Assembly (NCBI RefSeq): GCF_033958435.1
Contig: NC_134137.1
Location: 239,366,501 to 239,430,500 of the forward strand
DNA from: Carettochelys insculpta
Taxonomy: Eukaryota > Chordata > Testudines > Carettochelyidae
Direction: 5' to 3'
Length of the DNA: 64,000 nucleotides
The notes below the pieces were generated by a model. That model made no database searches. It saw only the letters and a list, made by a program, of their open reading frames with translations, and was not told where the DNA came from. Each line of letters starts with the position of its first letter. The first letter of the stretch is position 1. The position numbers and the translations under genes were made by a program. Shown here piece after piece: positions 1 through 11,665 of the stretch.

Positions 1-565
1 TTCCCAATTAATAGGTTGAGAGTGTGAGCTGGCCTAGCTACAGCTAGCTAAATAAGGATTGCAGAAGTACTCTCTTGCCTTTGGCATCTGACCTAGTAGC
101 CAAATACAGAATGCAGTATATGGTAAAGGTATGGGCTGAGCTCCAGGGAGACACCCTGCAGATTTCGGACATAGAAATATTTCTTAAGTGTGCAGAAGAG
201 ATAGTCTGGCTTTAAGTGAATGGGCCCTGATGCTTGAGCTAAGGGGCTTGTTTGCTAGTTGGTAATACATTGTAATGCACTGAGTGATCCACTAGCACAG
301 TATCTGGGAAGGGATCAGCACAACCTTCCACATCCTTTTTCCCAAACAGAGGGTGCTTTGTCAGGTATAAAATAGTAAGAGGACTGAAAATGTCTTAAGT
401 ATGGAGCCTGGCTTCTTTAGACTAGAGAAGTTGTTGGGAAATGGCTAGCATCGGGAGAGACTCTGAGATACACGTCAAGTATCGGAGGGGTAGCCATGTT
501 AGTCTGGATCTGTAACAGCAACGAAGAGTCCTGAGGCACCTTATAGACTAACAGAAAAGTTCTGA

Positions 566-605
566 GCATGAGCTTTCGTGAGCACAGACTCACTTCATCA
601 GATGC
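566..605 (-). ncRNA. Hammerhead-ribozyme-like motif in PLE tail (left arm)
   Basis: Read on the minus strand this tract has, in order: GCAT; the catalytic core CTGATGA; a hairpin stem GTGAG/CTCAC; the second core box GAAA; GC-TC; and ATGC. GCAT and ATGC can pair as stem I, and GC would be a very short self-complementary stem III, which favours action as a dimer. PLEs are known to carry minimal hammerheads of this kind. One extra A lies between CTGATGA and the stem, so activity is not assured. Predicted cleavage is just 5' of ATGC. Confidence 0.6.
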
Positions 606-676
606 TGGTCTTGGAAATCTGCAGGGCCAGGTATAAATAAGCCAGAGTAAGGGTGGGGATAACAAGGTTAGCTCAG

Positions 677-1318
677 TCAGCAAGGGTGAGGCTTACTACC
701 AGCAGTTGATCTGGAGGTGTGAACACCAAGGGAGGGGAAGCTGCTTCTGTATTTAGCCAGCCATTCGCAGTCTTTGTTTAAGCCTGAGCTGAGGGCATCT
801 AATTTGCAGATGAATTGTAGCTCAGAAATTTCTCTTTGGAGTCTGGTCCTGAAATTTCTTTCCTGTAGGATAGCTACTTTTAAGTCTGCTACTGTGTGGC
901 CTGGGAGATTGAAGTGCTCTCCTACGGGTTTTTGTATATTGCCATTTCTGATGTCTGATTTGTGTGCGTTTATTCTTTTACGTAGAGACTGTCCAGTTTG
1001 TCCGATGTATATAGCAGAGGGGCATTGCTGGCACATGATGGCATAAATTATATTGGTAGATGTGCAGCTGCATGAACCCACGATGGTGTGGCTGATCTGG
1101 TTAGGTCCTGTAATGGTGTTGCTGGTGTAGATAGGTGGGCAGAGCTGGCAACGAGGTTTGTTGCATGGATGGGTCCCTGAGTTAGAGTGACTGTGGTGTG
1201 GTCTATAGTTGCTGGTTAGGATTTGCTTCAGGTTGGAGGGTTGTCTGTGGGCAAGGACTGGTCTGTCTCCCAAGGCCTGTGAAAGTGGCCTCCAGCTTCC
1301 ATCCCAGACACACCACAC
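677..1318 (-). pseudogene. Penelope-like polyprotein C-terminus with GIY-YIG endonuclease
   Basis: This 213-residue open frame is the C-terminal part of a PLE polyprotein. A cysteine-rich linker (CNKPRCQLCPP, about residues 52-62) precedes the endonuclease. The GIY-YIG core follows, with an IIYAI block, then AIYIGQTGQSLRKRI and a downstream HK, and then the PLE-typical GEHFNLPGH segment. In PLEs this domain nicks target DNA to prime reverse transcription. The reverse transcriptase is missing because the copy is truncated at about 1318, where the inverted arm starts; the first residues are therefore not a genuine start. The frame stays open to its C-terminus. The assignment to PLE is firm; the subfamily (Neptune-like or other) was not resolved. 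Confidence 0.85.
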
Positions 1319-1512
1319 GATGCCCTCAGCTCTGGCTTAAACAAAAACTGTGAATGGCTGGCTAAATACAGAAGCAGCTTCCCCTGCCTTGGTGTTCACA
1401 CCTCCGGATCAACTGCTGGTAGTAAGCCTCACCCTTCCTGACTGAGCTAACCTTGTTATCCCCACCCTTGCTCTGGCTTATTTATACCTGGCCCTGCAGA
1501 TTTCCAAGACCA

Positions 1513-1552
1513 GCATCTGATGAAGTGAGTCTGCGCTCACGAAAGCTCATGC
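1513..1552 (+). ncRNA. Hammerhead-ribozyme-like motif in PLE tail (right arm)
   Basis: This is the inverted partner of the motif at 566-605. GCAT is at 1513-1516, CTGATGA at 1517-1523, the stem-loop at 1524-1540, GAAA at 1541-1544, GCTC at 1545-1548 and ATGC at 1549-1552. All core boxes are intact here too, with the same extra A. The stem II loop differs from the left copy by one base, with both stem strands preserved. Two such motifs in opposite orientation within one insertion is unusual. Confidence 0.6.
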
Positions 1553-1809
1553 TCAAAACTTTTCTGTTAGTCTATAAGGTGCCACAGGACCCTTCGTTGT
1601 CTGAGATACGTGGCTTTTGAAGGAAGATTCACCATGTCTATCAATTAGTGGAATAAGTCCATCACATGATAGGCATGCCTTGAAGTCAGAGAATCTAGGT
1701 GTGCATTGAGGTGCAAGGTAACTCAGCACCTAGCAATAATCTGAATAAATGAAAGGCAGACAAAGATATCAATGGTAGAATAGGGAAAGCAACAGCTGCA
1801 TTCAAAACT

Positions 1810-2300
1810 TTCTGTCCCATATGGAGTTCACAAAGAATATTTGTAAAGACAAAACTGCGGCTCTTCAACACAAATGTTCAGCTTGTGCTCTTGCATGGAT
1901 GTGAGACCTGGAATACTAAAACTTATTTAAATCATAAGCTATAGGCATTCATAAACAGATGCCTGAGGTTCATCCTTCACACAAGTGGCAGAACCTGGTC
2001 ACAAACAAGGAGCTTTGGAACAGAGCTGGACAAGAACCACATGACGTTTAAATCAAGAGAAGAAAGTGGGGATGGCTAGGCCACAGTCTCAGAAACCCAT
2101 TGTCCAGTATAGTCTGTCAAGCTCTCACACAGAATCCACAAGGAAAACGCAAAAGAGGAAGACCTCAGACAACATGGAGAAGAAGATCTACTGAGATTGA
2201 AGGACAGCAATTGGATTACACCTGGGGTCAGTTAGAAGTTTTGTCCTGTGATAGAGTGAAGTAGAGGAGACTTGTAGATGACGTATGCTCCACACAGAGC
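1810..2300 (+). pseudogene. Non-LTR LINE ORF2 C-terminal remnant
   Basis: The plus strand conceptually encodes a decayed LINE C-terminus: LLHGCETWNT, then FINRCLRFIL, then a stretch resembling WGWIGHTLRKP, then GKRKRGRPR-like and TWRR-like segments. This order (CETW, CLRxIL, GHxLR, GKRxxGRP, TWRR) follows the reverse transcriptase in RTE-like LINEs. Stops and frameshifts interrupt every frame. It is a different lineage from the LINE at 34585-35697. Clade is uncertain. Confidence 0.6.
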
Positions 2301-2309
2301 CCACAGGTT

Positions 2310-4984
2310 TAAGAAAGTCATTTTTGCTCTTAAAAAAACAAATAGAGGGCAGAAGATTGTCCCTGTGACAAATCGACTAGACTAAAACATACACATATTT
2401 GTAATTGGATTCAATGGAGGGAACTATGGAGTGGATTCCACCATACTCAACTTGCTGCCATGTGTGGTAAGAGAGAGATGACAGATGCGTATGGCTGCCC
2501 TGCCCTGTATGTCCCTGGATAGGTGAAGCAAGGACCTGCAGCACGCTTTTGAGTCCCAATAGACACTGCTGGTAAAAAGATTACACACTTACCCCCATAA
2601 AGTGCATGAGCACCAAACATGTGATTCATGTGCACACAAACTCGAAGGAGAATCATAAGCAATGCAGATACCTGATGAGTGCAGATCTGAGATGGTAGGA
2701 CAGAAGTTTGGAGTGCGGAGTGTAATATTGGGCTAATCAGACTCTCAGATTAACTGTGGGGGGGTCTTTCAATGACCTTTGAAGTCAAGGGAAGAATTCA
2801 CAGTGGTTTCAAGGAGTACTGGATCAGCTTTATTAAAATCAATGGGTTTGACTTTAGGGGCTAAAGCCATGTGCTGTATCACATGAGCTAAAAGCCAGCT
2901 GGCCCTCAGCCAAAGCTGTAGAGCAGAGACTTCCCTCTTCCTTGTCAGTGGTCTCAGTGTCTCTGGGGTTACACACTGTTTCACACCAGCTGAGGATTTG
3001 GTTTAGAATGCAGGTTTGAAAATTCACCTACTATATGTATTTCTTTGTATAGTTATTATAGCTCCCTTCCCTGCCTGCCATTTTGCGGACCTCCATGAAG
3101 CAGCTCTTACAGTTGCCATCCTAGAGCCCACAGAAAAAGTCAAAGTAAAATATTTGTCTATCAGCTCTGAATAGGGGATCAATCCAGAGGCTCCTGAAGG
3201 GAGATGTCTCCAATGATCTTCCTAACCAGAGAGCCAAAAGCCTAGATTGACAGTGGGTATGGTGTCAGGGAGCAGGAAGAGGAGTTACCAATCTAGGACA
3301 GCCAGCCACAAGTTCAAGAGTGCTTGTGTATGACTGGGACAACCCTGACATGTCAACAGAGTCTGAACAAGCTCTGTTTTGGGGAAAAGAAGATGAGTGC
3401 AGGAACTTTTCTTCCAGGAGCAGGAGGAGACAGCAACCCTCAGAGGGAAGGAGAGAAGGCACACAAAGAACCCAGAGGCCACTGATTCTAATGTGAGCTA
3501 CATAAGAACCAAGCTATAAGTGGACTCTACCACCCCTGGGGATCAGATGTGCTCTACAACATTATTGTTTTGGTTGTGGTAGCTCCTAGAGGACCCATTC
3601 AGGGGCAAATAGTGCATTGTGTTGGGTATGTGAGGTGTGGAGAGCTCTCTAGTCAACATGTACTGAACAAGAAGTTCTGATTTTAAACTGTTACTAAAAT
3701 AAGCCCCCTGAACATAGAATGTGATAAGCAGCATTTCAGATGTGAACCCTGTGATTATGGTGTCAATTACAAAACATACAGAGTAGAAGATACAAGTTGT
3801 TGTAAATAAACTTTATGTGTAGAGGGACATAAAAGTAAGGCTATTTAGTCTAGTAAAAGTGTGTTCATAACTGAGACTGCTATCATGTTGCTACCTGTTG
3901 GAGCGAGCAGCTCGTTTGCTGGCAAACCAGACAACGTGTCTCTCATCTTAACACACGTAAAGTAAGATTTTCAATTAGAGCTTTTGCACCCCTTAATCAA
4001 GAGATTAACTCTTCAGAGGCTCTCAAGCAGTATATATCTTAAAGTGTTGGGTATCAAAACATACCTGTTCCACATGCCAACTGTGCATTCTCCGGCTTGA
4101 TCTAGCCACTCTGTAGAGAAAGAGCAGGGAATGAATGAAGTGCAAATTGGTAGGACACTTGGTTAGTGCTGCAAAGTTATTGTTCCTCAAAAAGAAGCAG
4201 GACTTTTACACAGAAATTAAGATTGCAATTGTCAGTCATTTATGGACAAATTCATGAACAGTTCACAAAGTTGTAACTCCGCTGTTCGCAACACCAGCTT
4301 GACTTCAATGAGCTCTTCCCACCTATGCCTTGATGTGGGCTCTCAGTGACTTGTTGACACATCCTCATATTTCAACATTGCCAAAAACTAAAGAGATTTA
4401 ATTTCTTCCCACATACCATTGATATAAACAGTCACATACCGATGGAAACAACCGGTTTTGTGTAGCTGCTTTAGTTAAATAAAAATACCAGTCTTTCACT
4501 TATTCTTTTTCAGGTTGATAGCACAGTATCCAGCAAAACAAGTGGTATACACTTAGCAGTGGATAGATGTTGTGATTGGAACTTCATCATATAATGGTAT
4601 TTTGCATCAAGATTGAAGGAGTTTGTTCCAGGTCTTTATCCAAACACTTAGTTGTTTAAATGGTTTCCACGGTAATTGGCAATAACAAAAATTCCCTGTG
4701 TCCTATGAAGTTGGCATGATAGGCCTGATGTTAATTTATAAAAATAAATTACAATTTAGAGGTTATTTTGCAGTTCTATGCAGGGAGTTAATATCCAGCT
4801 GTGGAATGTTTACAATATTTTAGTTTACTTTTTTCATGGAGTAGTGACGCAATTTACTTTCAAAGCTAACCAAAACTCCAAGACAAAGCAGCAGCATCAT
4901 GACTGGTTAACGTAAGCCAACACTTTGGTTCATCATTTCCAATGTGGTAATAGCTTTTGGATAATGATACTTCATAGAGCCATT
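2310..4984. other. No gene or clear repeat recognised
   Basis: AT-rich sequence with only short frames of low coding character. I see no splice-flanked conserved exon, RNA gene or identifiable repeat boundary. Confidence 0.4.
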
Positions 4985-5105
4985 GAGATCAGAGGCAAAA
5001 AAGGTCTGTTAGATCATTCAGATTAATTGCCTACCAATGCAGAGTTGTTCCTTACTAATTTTTCCAGGCTCTCCCAGATCCTTCACCAAACCAGACAACA
5101 TGCTT
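4985..5105 (-). mobile_element. Old CR1 LINE fragment
   Basis: The run of 'gtctgttagatcattcag', 'ctaccaatgcagagttgttcc' and 'ctaatttttccag' matches the remembered CR1 ORF2/3'-end consensus in reverse orientation. It is heavily diverged and truncated at both ends. Confidence 0.6.
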
Positions 5106-6239
5106 TAACCCTACATGCTTAAATCTCATCCTTTAAACTAGTTCCTCACTGTTAGAGAGCTATCATGGAAGGCAGATTACCCCCCAGCTACCCCTAGCAG
5201 TGTACTTATACCTTTCTCTGAAAAATCTGGTAATGGCCACTGCCAGCATGAAGAATCTGAATCTAGATCTTGGATACTGTTCAAGAGCTGAAGTCTGATC
5301 CCATAAAGCAATTCCTATGTTTCTAGTCTTTGTTACAATCAAGTATCCAAGATAAATCACAACCTTCCAAACCTCTTGTCTTGACCAATGGACTCTCAGA
5401 GACTCTCCACAGGCAGTAGATTCAGCAGTCTCCCCTCCTTCCTTATAAACCAAGAGAATCCTCTTAATGCTGCAATTATTAGAATCGTGTATGAGAGACT
5501 GAAGATACTGGGTCAGTTCATTTCAGAGAGGAGACAAATATAAGATCATGATGGAAATACACTCACAAAAGAATGACATGGAGATATTAACCATGTGCTT
5601 CGATTTACCCCTTCTCATAACACACAAGCATGGAGATAGGCAATGAAATTAAAAGGCAGCAAATTTGAAATCAATAAAAAAATGGCATCATCTTGTCTTT
5701 CCTGACAATAGGTCATCAGATACAACTCTGAATGCAGCCTGAATCTTTTGAGTAGGGTGATAAATTTTACAAAACTACTTTAAAACCTAGTGAAAATGTT
5801 TTCTACTTATGTATGAGCCCTTTTCTAAAGTCAATAAGTAATGAAAATAATATATATAGTAAATTATATAAATATAATAAAATATGTAATATTAAAAAGT
5901 TATAAAATAGACATAATAATATCTCACACTGAATGTTTTTCGCAAGGGATGAGCCACACGTGAAATTTTAAAGTGTATATCTTTAATTCTTCACTGCCCT
6001 ACAGCTTCTGTGATCCTTTCTTTCTGGGTAGAGTGTTCAGTGTCACCCCATCACAATGGTGGTCTTCAACACTCACTTGTGCAAATAGCTGCCCAAGACA
6101 CAAAGCAGTTGATAATAGGACCCTGACCACTTTTTAAAATATATTTGTATGATACACAAAGAGAGAAATTTGCAAAGCCCAAATGGGATCACCTTTCAAG
6201 GAAGGCGAGGAGCATATTTGGATACAGAGTGACTAACCT
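5106..6239. other. No gene or clear repeat recognised
   Basis: This includes a strongly AT-rich tract around 5840-5920. The longest frame (5163-5453, minus) has no recognisable domain and I do not regard it as a gene. Confidence 0.4.
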
Positions 6240-7170
6240 AGCAAGCAGGGCTTTAAACTAGTTTCAAAGAGGGCAGATGATCAAAGCCCACAGGTAAGTT
6301 AAATTCATGGTGAACTGGAAGAGGAGTTAGAAATTGTGAAGAGCTAGGCTGTTACAGCAGGGATAAAGGGGATACAAGACAAAACTGGGTAGTGAAATCA
6401 AATCAGTATCTTAGATGTCTGTGTACTAATCACGAAGCATGGGGAATATGCAAGAACTCATAATGTTACTATCTTAACATCACCATGACATAGCTGGTAT
6501 CGTAGAGAGTTGGTGGGATAACACACACAACTAGAATATTGGTATAGAAGCGTACAGCTTGCTCAGAAAGAACAGGCAAAGTAAAAAAAGTGAGGAGGTG
6601 TTGCCTTATATATTAAAAATGTAAACATTTGGACTGTGGTTGAGATGGAAATAGGAGACAGACTTGTTGCAAGTCTCTGGGCAAGGATAAAAGGGGCTAA
6701 AAAACAAGGGTGATGTTGTGGTAGGGGTCTACTACAGAGCAGCTCACCTGGGAGCAGAGGTGTATGAGACTATTTTTAAAACAACTAACTGAATCATCCA
6801 AAACACAGAATTTTGTGAAAATGGGGGACTTCAACTACGAAGACATCTATTGAGAAAGTAATACAGAAGCTCGCAGATTATCCAATAAGTTTTTGGAATC
6901 AATTGGAAACATTTTTTTTCAGAAGATGGAGAAAGCTAATGGGAAGAAGGTGTTCTAAATTTAAATTTGACAAATAGGGAAGAACTGATTGGAAATTTGA
7001 AAGTGGAGGGCAGCTTTTGTGAAAGTGAGCATGAAATGATAGATTTAATTATTCTAAGGAGTAGTAGGAGCGACCACATCAAAATAAAAGACAATGGATT
7101 TCAAATTCAGAGGATTAGTAGGTAAGATCCCATGGGAGGCAAGTCTAAAAACAAAAATGCATCCTAGAAT
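6240..7170 (+). mobile_element. CR1 LINE ORF2 endonuclease region, decayed
   Basis: The tract follows the CR1 ORF2 endonuclease region almost block by block. Recognisable translated pieces include GGVALYIKNVNIWT, then IGDRL..SLWARIKG, then the phrase encoding 'MGDFNY' (as 'atgggggacttcaactac' near 6820) and LEIL/FESGG-type segments. The endonuclease (apurinic-like) nicks DNA to prime reverse transcription. Frameshifts and stops break all frames. No reverse transcriptase follows, so this is an internal fragment. CR1 is the dominant LINE of turtles and birds, which supports the host assignment. Confidence 0.85.
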
Positions 7171-7334
7171 ATTTCAGAAGACAATTGAAAAAAATACCTA
7201 TTTTCCCTCCTATTTTTGACATGGTGCCTGCAAAAAAAGTGACAATGGTTAGGTCTCTGGTATATTGATACTACCACCTATCATAATGACTAATAATGTC
7301 TCCTTTTTTCCTTGTCTGTCTATGTCTGTCTGTA

Positions 7335-7488
7335 GACATTGTATAATTAGATTGTAAGTTTGTTGGGGCAGGAAATGTCTTTCAGCTCTGTGTTGGTACT
7401 GTGTCCCCAAAGATGGTTTTCTGTTCCATGACTAGGACTCCTGGGGGCTATGGTAATACAAATTAAAAATTATCATCATCATCACATT
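7335..7488 (+). mobile_element. L2/CR1-type LINE 3' tail
   Basis: The series 'ttagattgtaagtttgttgg', 'ggcaggaaatgtctttcagc', 'ctctgtgttggtactgtg' and 'ccatgactaggactcctggg' matches the widespread amniote L2-type 3' tail and ends in an ATC-rich stretch. Only the tail is present. Confidence 0.7.
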
Positions 7489-7544
7489 CTACTTTAGATA
7501 ACCTATTGTACTACATTCATCATCATAGTATCTGAGACCCAGAT

Positions 7545-7635
7545 GTTCAAAGGTATGAGGTGCCCACTGCCCCGTGACATCCCATTGATTTTAGTGGGAA
7601 TTAGGCATCTAAATACTTTTGAGGATCTGGGCCTA
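7545..7635. repeat. Short dispersed palindromic repeat
   Basis: The tract reading 'gttcaaaggtatgaggtgcc', 'cccattgattttagtggg' and 'aggcatctaaatacttttga' is a common short palindromic repeat in turtle and bird genomes. Arms on either side of the central CCCATTGA/TTTTAGTGGG are complementary. Confidence 0.55.
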
Positions 7636-8221
7636 AATGTCTTCCATAGTATCTCAGTGTGGCAGACAGTGTGAAAGCAATCGATAAACTGAGACCACTC
7701 CGAGAAAGGCCACTATATTAATAAATTAATTAACTGGCAAACGGAGTGAACAACATGAAGAAATATTGGAAGATGAAATGTGTATAGATTGAGATAAAAA
7801 ACAGATGATAACATGATGTGATCCATCTAAACACCTCTAATCAAGGACAGGGAGGGTGTGGTCAGAAAAGGTAAACAGAAGGATTACTAGGCATAATGTA
7901 AAAAAATTTCTTGAAGAAAAATTCATGCTAGGCACTAGAGGTCTGACTTGCATGTATATAAAAATAGGAGTAATTTCACTGAAATCAGCCATGGCAATGG
8001 TGTAAAAGAGGGAACAATCAATACATAAGATTATATGCTTTTATTCAGAGTCAGCATAATGAGAATATGGAATAGTCGCACAGATCACTGGTAGACACAT
8101 TTCAAGATCGGTAAGACAACATCATCAGAAATGTTCAGTAAACTATTCTTCATCTGTCCAATGAGAAAAGGATAATAAATAATTGTCAAGCTGTCGTCCA
8201 TCTTTAGTAACTAAAAACCAT

Positions 8222-8582
8222 GTCCATAATCACAGGTGAGGATCATCTGGTCCCTGAGCTCTCACCAGGGGAGGCTAACCCACCGTCCCTCCCATTCTGT
8301 CCCCTACCACTTCAGCCTTAGCTTCGTGTGCCACCAGCATCAATGCTTCAGGAGGCAGAGCTGCAAGCTCCATCTGGGTGGCACGGTTGTAGTGTAATCA
8401 GCCCCAGTGCTCTAAGTGGCCCAGTCGGGCCCAGTGAACAGAGGAGGTTGCATGGCAGTGGGGACCAGGCCCTATCTGGCTGTTTGGTGAGGCACGACCT
8501 TCCCTAGTCTTCCCTATCTACCCCTCGATACAATTTGGGAACCCCAATGTAGCCCTCGGGCCAAAAAGTTTGCCCACCCCTG
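8222..8582. mobile_element. Non-autonomous hAT-like element
   Basis: The right end reads 'ccaaaaagtttgcccacccc' then TG, the reverse complement of the hAT terminus CAGGGGTGGGCAAACTTTTTGG. The body is GC-richer than its surroundings and non-coding. The left end near 8222-8233 is poorly preserved, and no convincing 8-bp target duplication was found (8583-8590 reads GTCTATGG). Confidence 0.65.
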
Positions 8583-9244
8583 GTCTATGGATATTTTACA
8601 AGGTAAATCAGCCCATTTTAGATAGGTGCAGACAATAACATTAGAATTCAAAAGTTGTCATGAGTTAAATAAATCTTCATCTAAAACTCCTAATATATCC
8701 TTTGATTTAAGATTTTTGAAGTGCAGGATACAGACATAAAAAAAATATTGCAACAACTGGCTAATTCAGCTACACTAGAAAACACCAAACAGGTCACGCA
8801 TGTAATGTAAATAGCACTCAGCTGGCTACAGACAAATGCAGGCAGTAACATTAACATTTAACAGTGCATCAGGACTCAAAGCGTTGAGGTTGCGACTTGA
8901 GTTCCCCTAGCTACTAGTGCTGTCCTGCTCTAGTCCCTGCCCCCTCCCACACCCCATTCTAGGCTCCTGGTTCCTCAGCTGTTGCCTCTTTTACCATCTC
9001 TCTCCAAAGGTGCTGGAAATGGAGTGCAGAAATGCTGCAGCACTGCTTGGCTTGAAGTAGTTTCCATTATATACAGTGTTTCCAGTTTGGTTCAACAGCT
9101 CTCGCCACCCACACCCCCATCTTCCATCTGAGTGGAGTATTTCCAGGCTGAACAGTTCCTTTCCTATACTGTAAGTTCCCCACCAAAAGACAGCCTGCCT
9201 AATCTGGCCTGCTACATTTCTCTCCTTAGAGAGGGTCCATCATG

Positions 9245-9790
9245 CAATTTCCGAATGAGTTCTGTGTAAGCAAGCACATTTATTCTTCAGGCATAAACAT
9301 TACAGAGAAATCATTTTTACAACAATAAAAGAACTAATGTGCTAATAAGCTTACCAGTAACCACACCAGCTCCAGCAAGGGCACTGGTTGGTGACAGCCG
9401 TTCAAACCACCAGCAGGGTTTTTCCCTGTGGTCACAAATTCATCAATACTAACTCAGAAAAGCACCCCAGCCTTACATAACCTAAGTAGGCCTACTCTTG
9501 GACCAGAAGTCCTGTCTATTTGCTGGATCAGAAAGAAGGTCCTGAGTTAGTCTTTATTCATCCTTTTTAATTAAAAATCTGTTCTTTGTCTGTTGTTCCC
9601 TGGAGAATCCATTGAAATAAACATATGAGCCTCTCTCCAGATGGTGGTAGCCCTCTTAGGCGTGTCTGAGTGTATTTGGCTAACCACTCCCATTCCTAAA
9701 ATGCTTACATTTAATTTAATAACATTCAACATAACTGAGTAGGATTTGTTCAAAATACTGCAGGACATTGTCACATCTGTCACATTTCCT
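9245..9790. repeat. Possible LTR-retroelement fragment
   Basis: The stretch from 'aagcacatttattcttcagg' through 'taagcttaccagtaaccaca' resembles repeat sequence seen elsewhere in turtles and has the same AT-rich, pyrimidine-spaced character as 29680-30260. No boundaries or coding remnants are visible, so the classification is weak. Confidence 0.3.
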
Positions 9791-9799
9791 ACTCCCACT

Positions 9800-11179
9800 T
9801 TTTGGCTCAGTTTTTCTCAAAGCACCATGCTTCTTACTCCTTAATCTGTCACAGCAGAACCTCTAGATGGATTTATTACCTGGCAGCTCTTCCTTAGAGC
9901 AGTGACGGGGTGCCAACCTGGTTGTCTTGCTCTGGTAACTGCACCTGAAGAGAGACCAGTTTTCCTGTGGTCTTCAGCTGAGGGCTGGGTTGAGAGTGGA
10001 TCTCCACTGATAGCTGGCTCTGACCTTCTTCACTTCTGTCCTTGGACAGAAGACAATACCCTGCCACTTCCTGGACTTTCTTCACAAAGATATACAGCCT
10101 GCCCCACTACTTCACACCATCCATTTTCCATGTGGCATCCAGCTTCCACTGGCCAGTGTTTTTATGGTTAACAGACTTCAATAACTTCATGGAGTGTGCT
10201 TACAATTCCCTTCCTTTCTTCTTAGAAGCTATTCTTATGTCTCATTACTCCAGTCATGTGCACTGCTCACATAATTCCATCTTGAAGTATCTAATTAGGT
10301 ACAAATTTATAGAGCCATATTACATGTGGATGCAAAAAAAAACCATAAAATTGATTATAGTGTTTATAATGGGTTTGCAAAAGAACTTTGTGTCACATTC
10401 CTCACCACCCTGATTTTTATAGTGTTAAATATATAGTAATTCTTTGTTCCATTACTCATTCCTCTATGATGAGCTGAAGCTGGATACAAGCTCAATGTTC
10501 ATAATAAAATGGCACTTTAAGAAAGAAAGACTACCACCAAGTCAGTGGGACACTCACAAGTTAAATATAGTGGAAGCAAATGGAGATGATAAAACAGAAG
10601 GTCAAGTAACGTCTGGTGCTGTGATTTTTACCCTACACCTGTGTCCTTAAAACCAGTGCTAGTGTAAACGGTGTTTGCTTATTATCTTTTCTTCCAGGCT
10701 GTTCTTAGCTTCATCACAGTACTTCTGCAGATGTTCACACTCATTGGTGCAAATCCTTCATTTGTTTCTCATCACAGTCATGTTGTCACCGGATTCTCTT
10801 TTGTGCAATTTGCTGATGTCCCTTCTCTCTGCCCTAACACTTTGATCATCAGCTACCTCCATGCTCCAGTCCATACAGTGGAGGTCAAAGTTAGGGGAAA
10901 GTAGAAGAAAACTGTTCCTTACCATTCCTGGGTTATAAGAGCCATCCTGTTGGCATGCACTTGATGTGCTGCCACCACCAACTAACCTGTGCTGGGGTTG
11001 CCCCTGGAGGGCATAGTGAAGAGATGAGGGGGAATTTCTGCTGGCCACTTAAGGCAGCTTTCCAGATGCCTTTGCTGTGACAAAGTAGTACAAAAGGGCC
11101 CTAGGATGTGCCAATATTTGGTCCCAGGTCTCTCTCTTCAATTCAGTTTTTTTTCTATTACCTCCCAACCATGGATGGC
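9800..11179. other. No gene or clear repeat recognised
   Basis: Several frames of 60-120 codons occur here on both strands (for example 10042-10413, plus), but none has a recognisable domain, motif or exon structure. Confidence 0.4.
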
Positions 11180-11665
11180 AGTTATAAGAGGCCAGGTAAA
11201 GCAATGTCTTCCCAAATTTCCAGCCTGCCCCCACCCCACAGCCTCTGCCCTGTTGGGGCTGTCTGAGCTTCAGCCACGCTGATGCTTTGGACCATGCCAC
11301 CAGCCCTCCCAGAGCATGGGAGACTGGCTGCAGGTGCTGTCCATGCTCTGGAGACGGGGGGGGCACCTGCCCCATGCACTCCAGGACCAAGGGCCCACCC
11401 TCTCCCTACTCCAGGGAAGGCAGGGGCTGGGGAAGGCTTGGCCCATGTTTTGCCCACCCTCCCGCTTCCTCCATCCAGGGCTAGGCATTGCCTGTTCTCT
11501 CCCTCCCCCATCCTGCAGCTGCGGAAGGGTGGGGCCAAGCACTTGCCACTGGGGGAGGGGTGGTTGGCGCCTGACTCCCCCGGGAAGCTGGATGGTGGGT
11601 TGGGCCTTGGCTAGCCTGGGCAGGGCTACGAGTTTGCTTCCGCAGCCTTAAGTTCCATGCTTCCA
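11180..11665. repeat. GC-rich block, probable unclassified transposon fragment
   Basis: Base composition changes abruptly from AT-rich to strongly GC-rich between about 11180 and 11650 and back again. Long overlapping frames on both strands are a by-product of that composition. Similar isolated GC-rich islands in this window are transposons, so I infer the same, but I found no terminal repeats or domain. Confidence 0.35.

Larger units (their letters stand above)
472..1599. mobile_element. Penelope-like element insertion, inverted duplication
   Basis: A PLE copy runs on the minus strand from about 1318 down to about 484. It is joined head to head to a second plus-strand copy of its 3' portion (about 1320-1599). 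The two arms are near-complementary: the tract with GTTAGCTCAGTCAG near 670 recurs inverted near 1440, and the hammerhead-like block near 566-605 recurs inverted at 1513-1552. The insertion is bracketed by an identical 10-bp repeat, TCTGAGATAC, at 462-471 and 1600-1609, which I read as a target-site duplication. Both arms therefore probably arrived as one insertion. PLE insertions are known to be often 5' truncated and to carry inverted partial copies. The arms differ by scattered substitutions, so the event is not very recent. Confidence 0.85.

Noticed and set aside
10042..10413. 123-codon plus-strand frame as a gene
   Set aside because: No domain, no good start context and no similar neighbour; length is within chance for this window.
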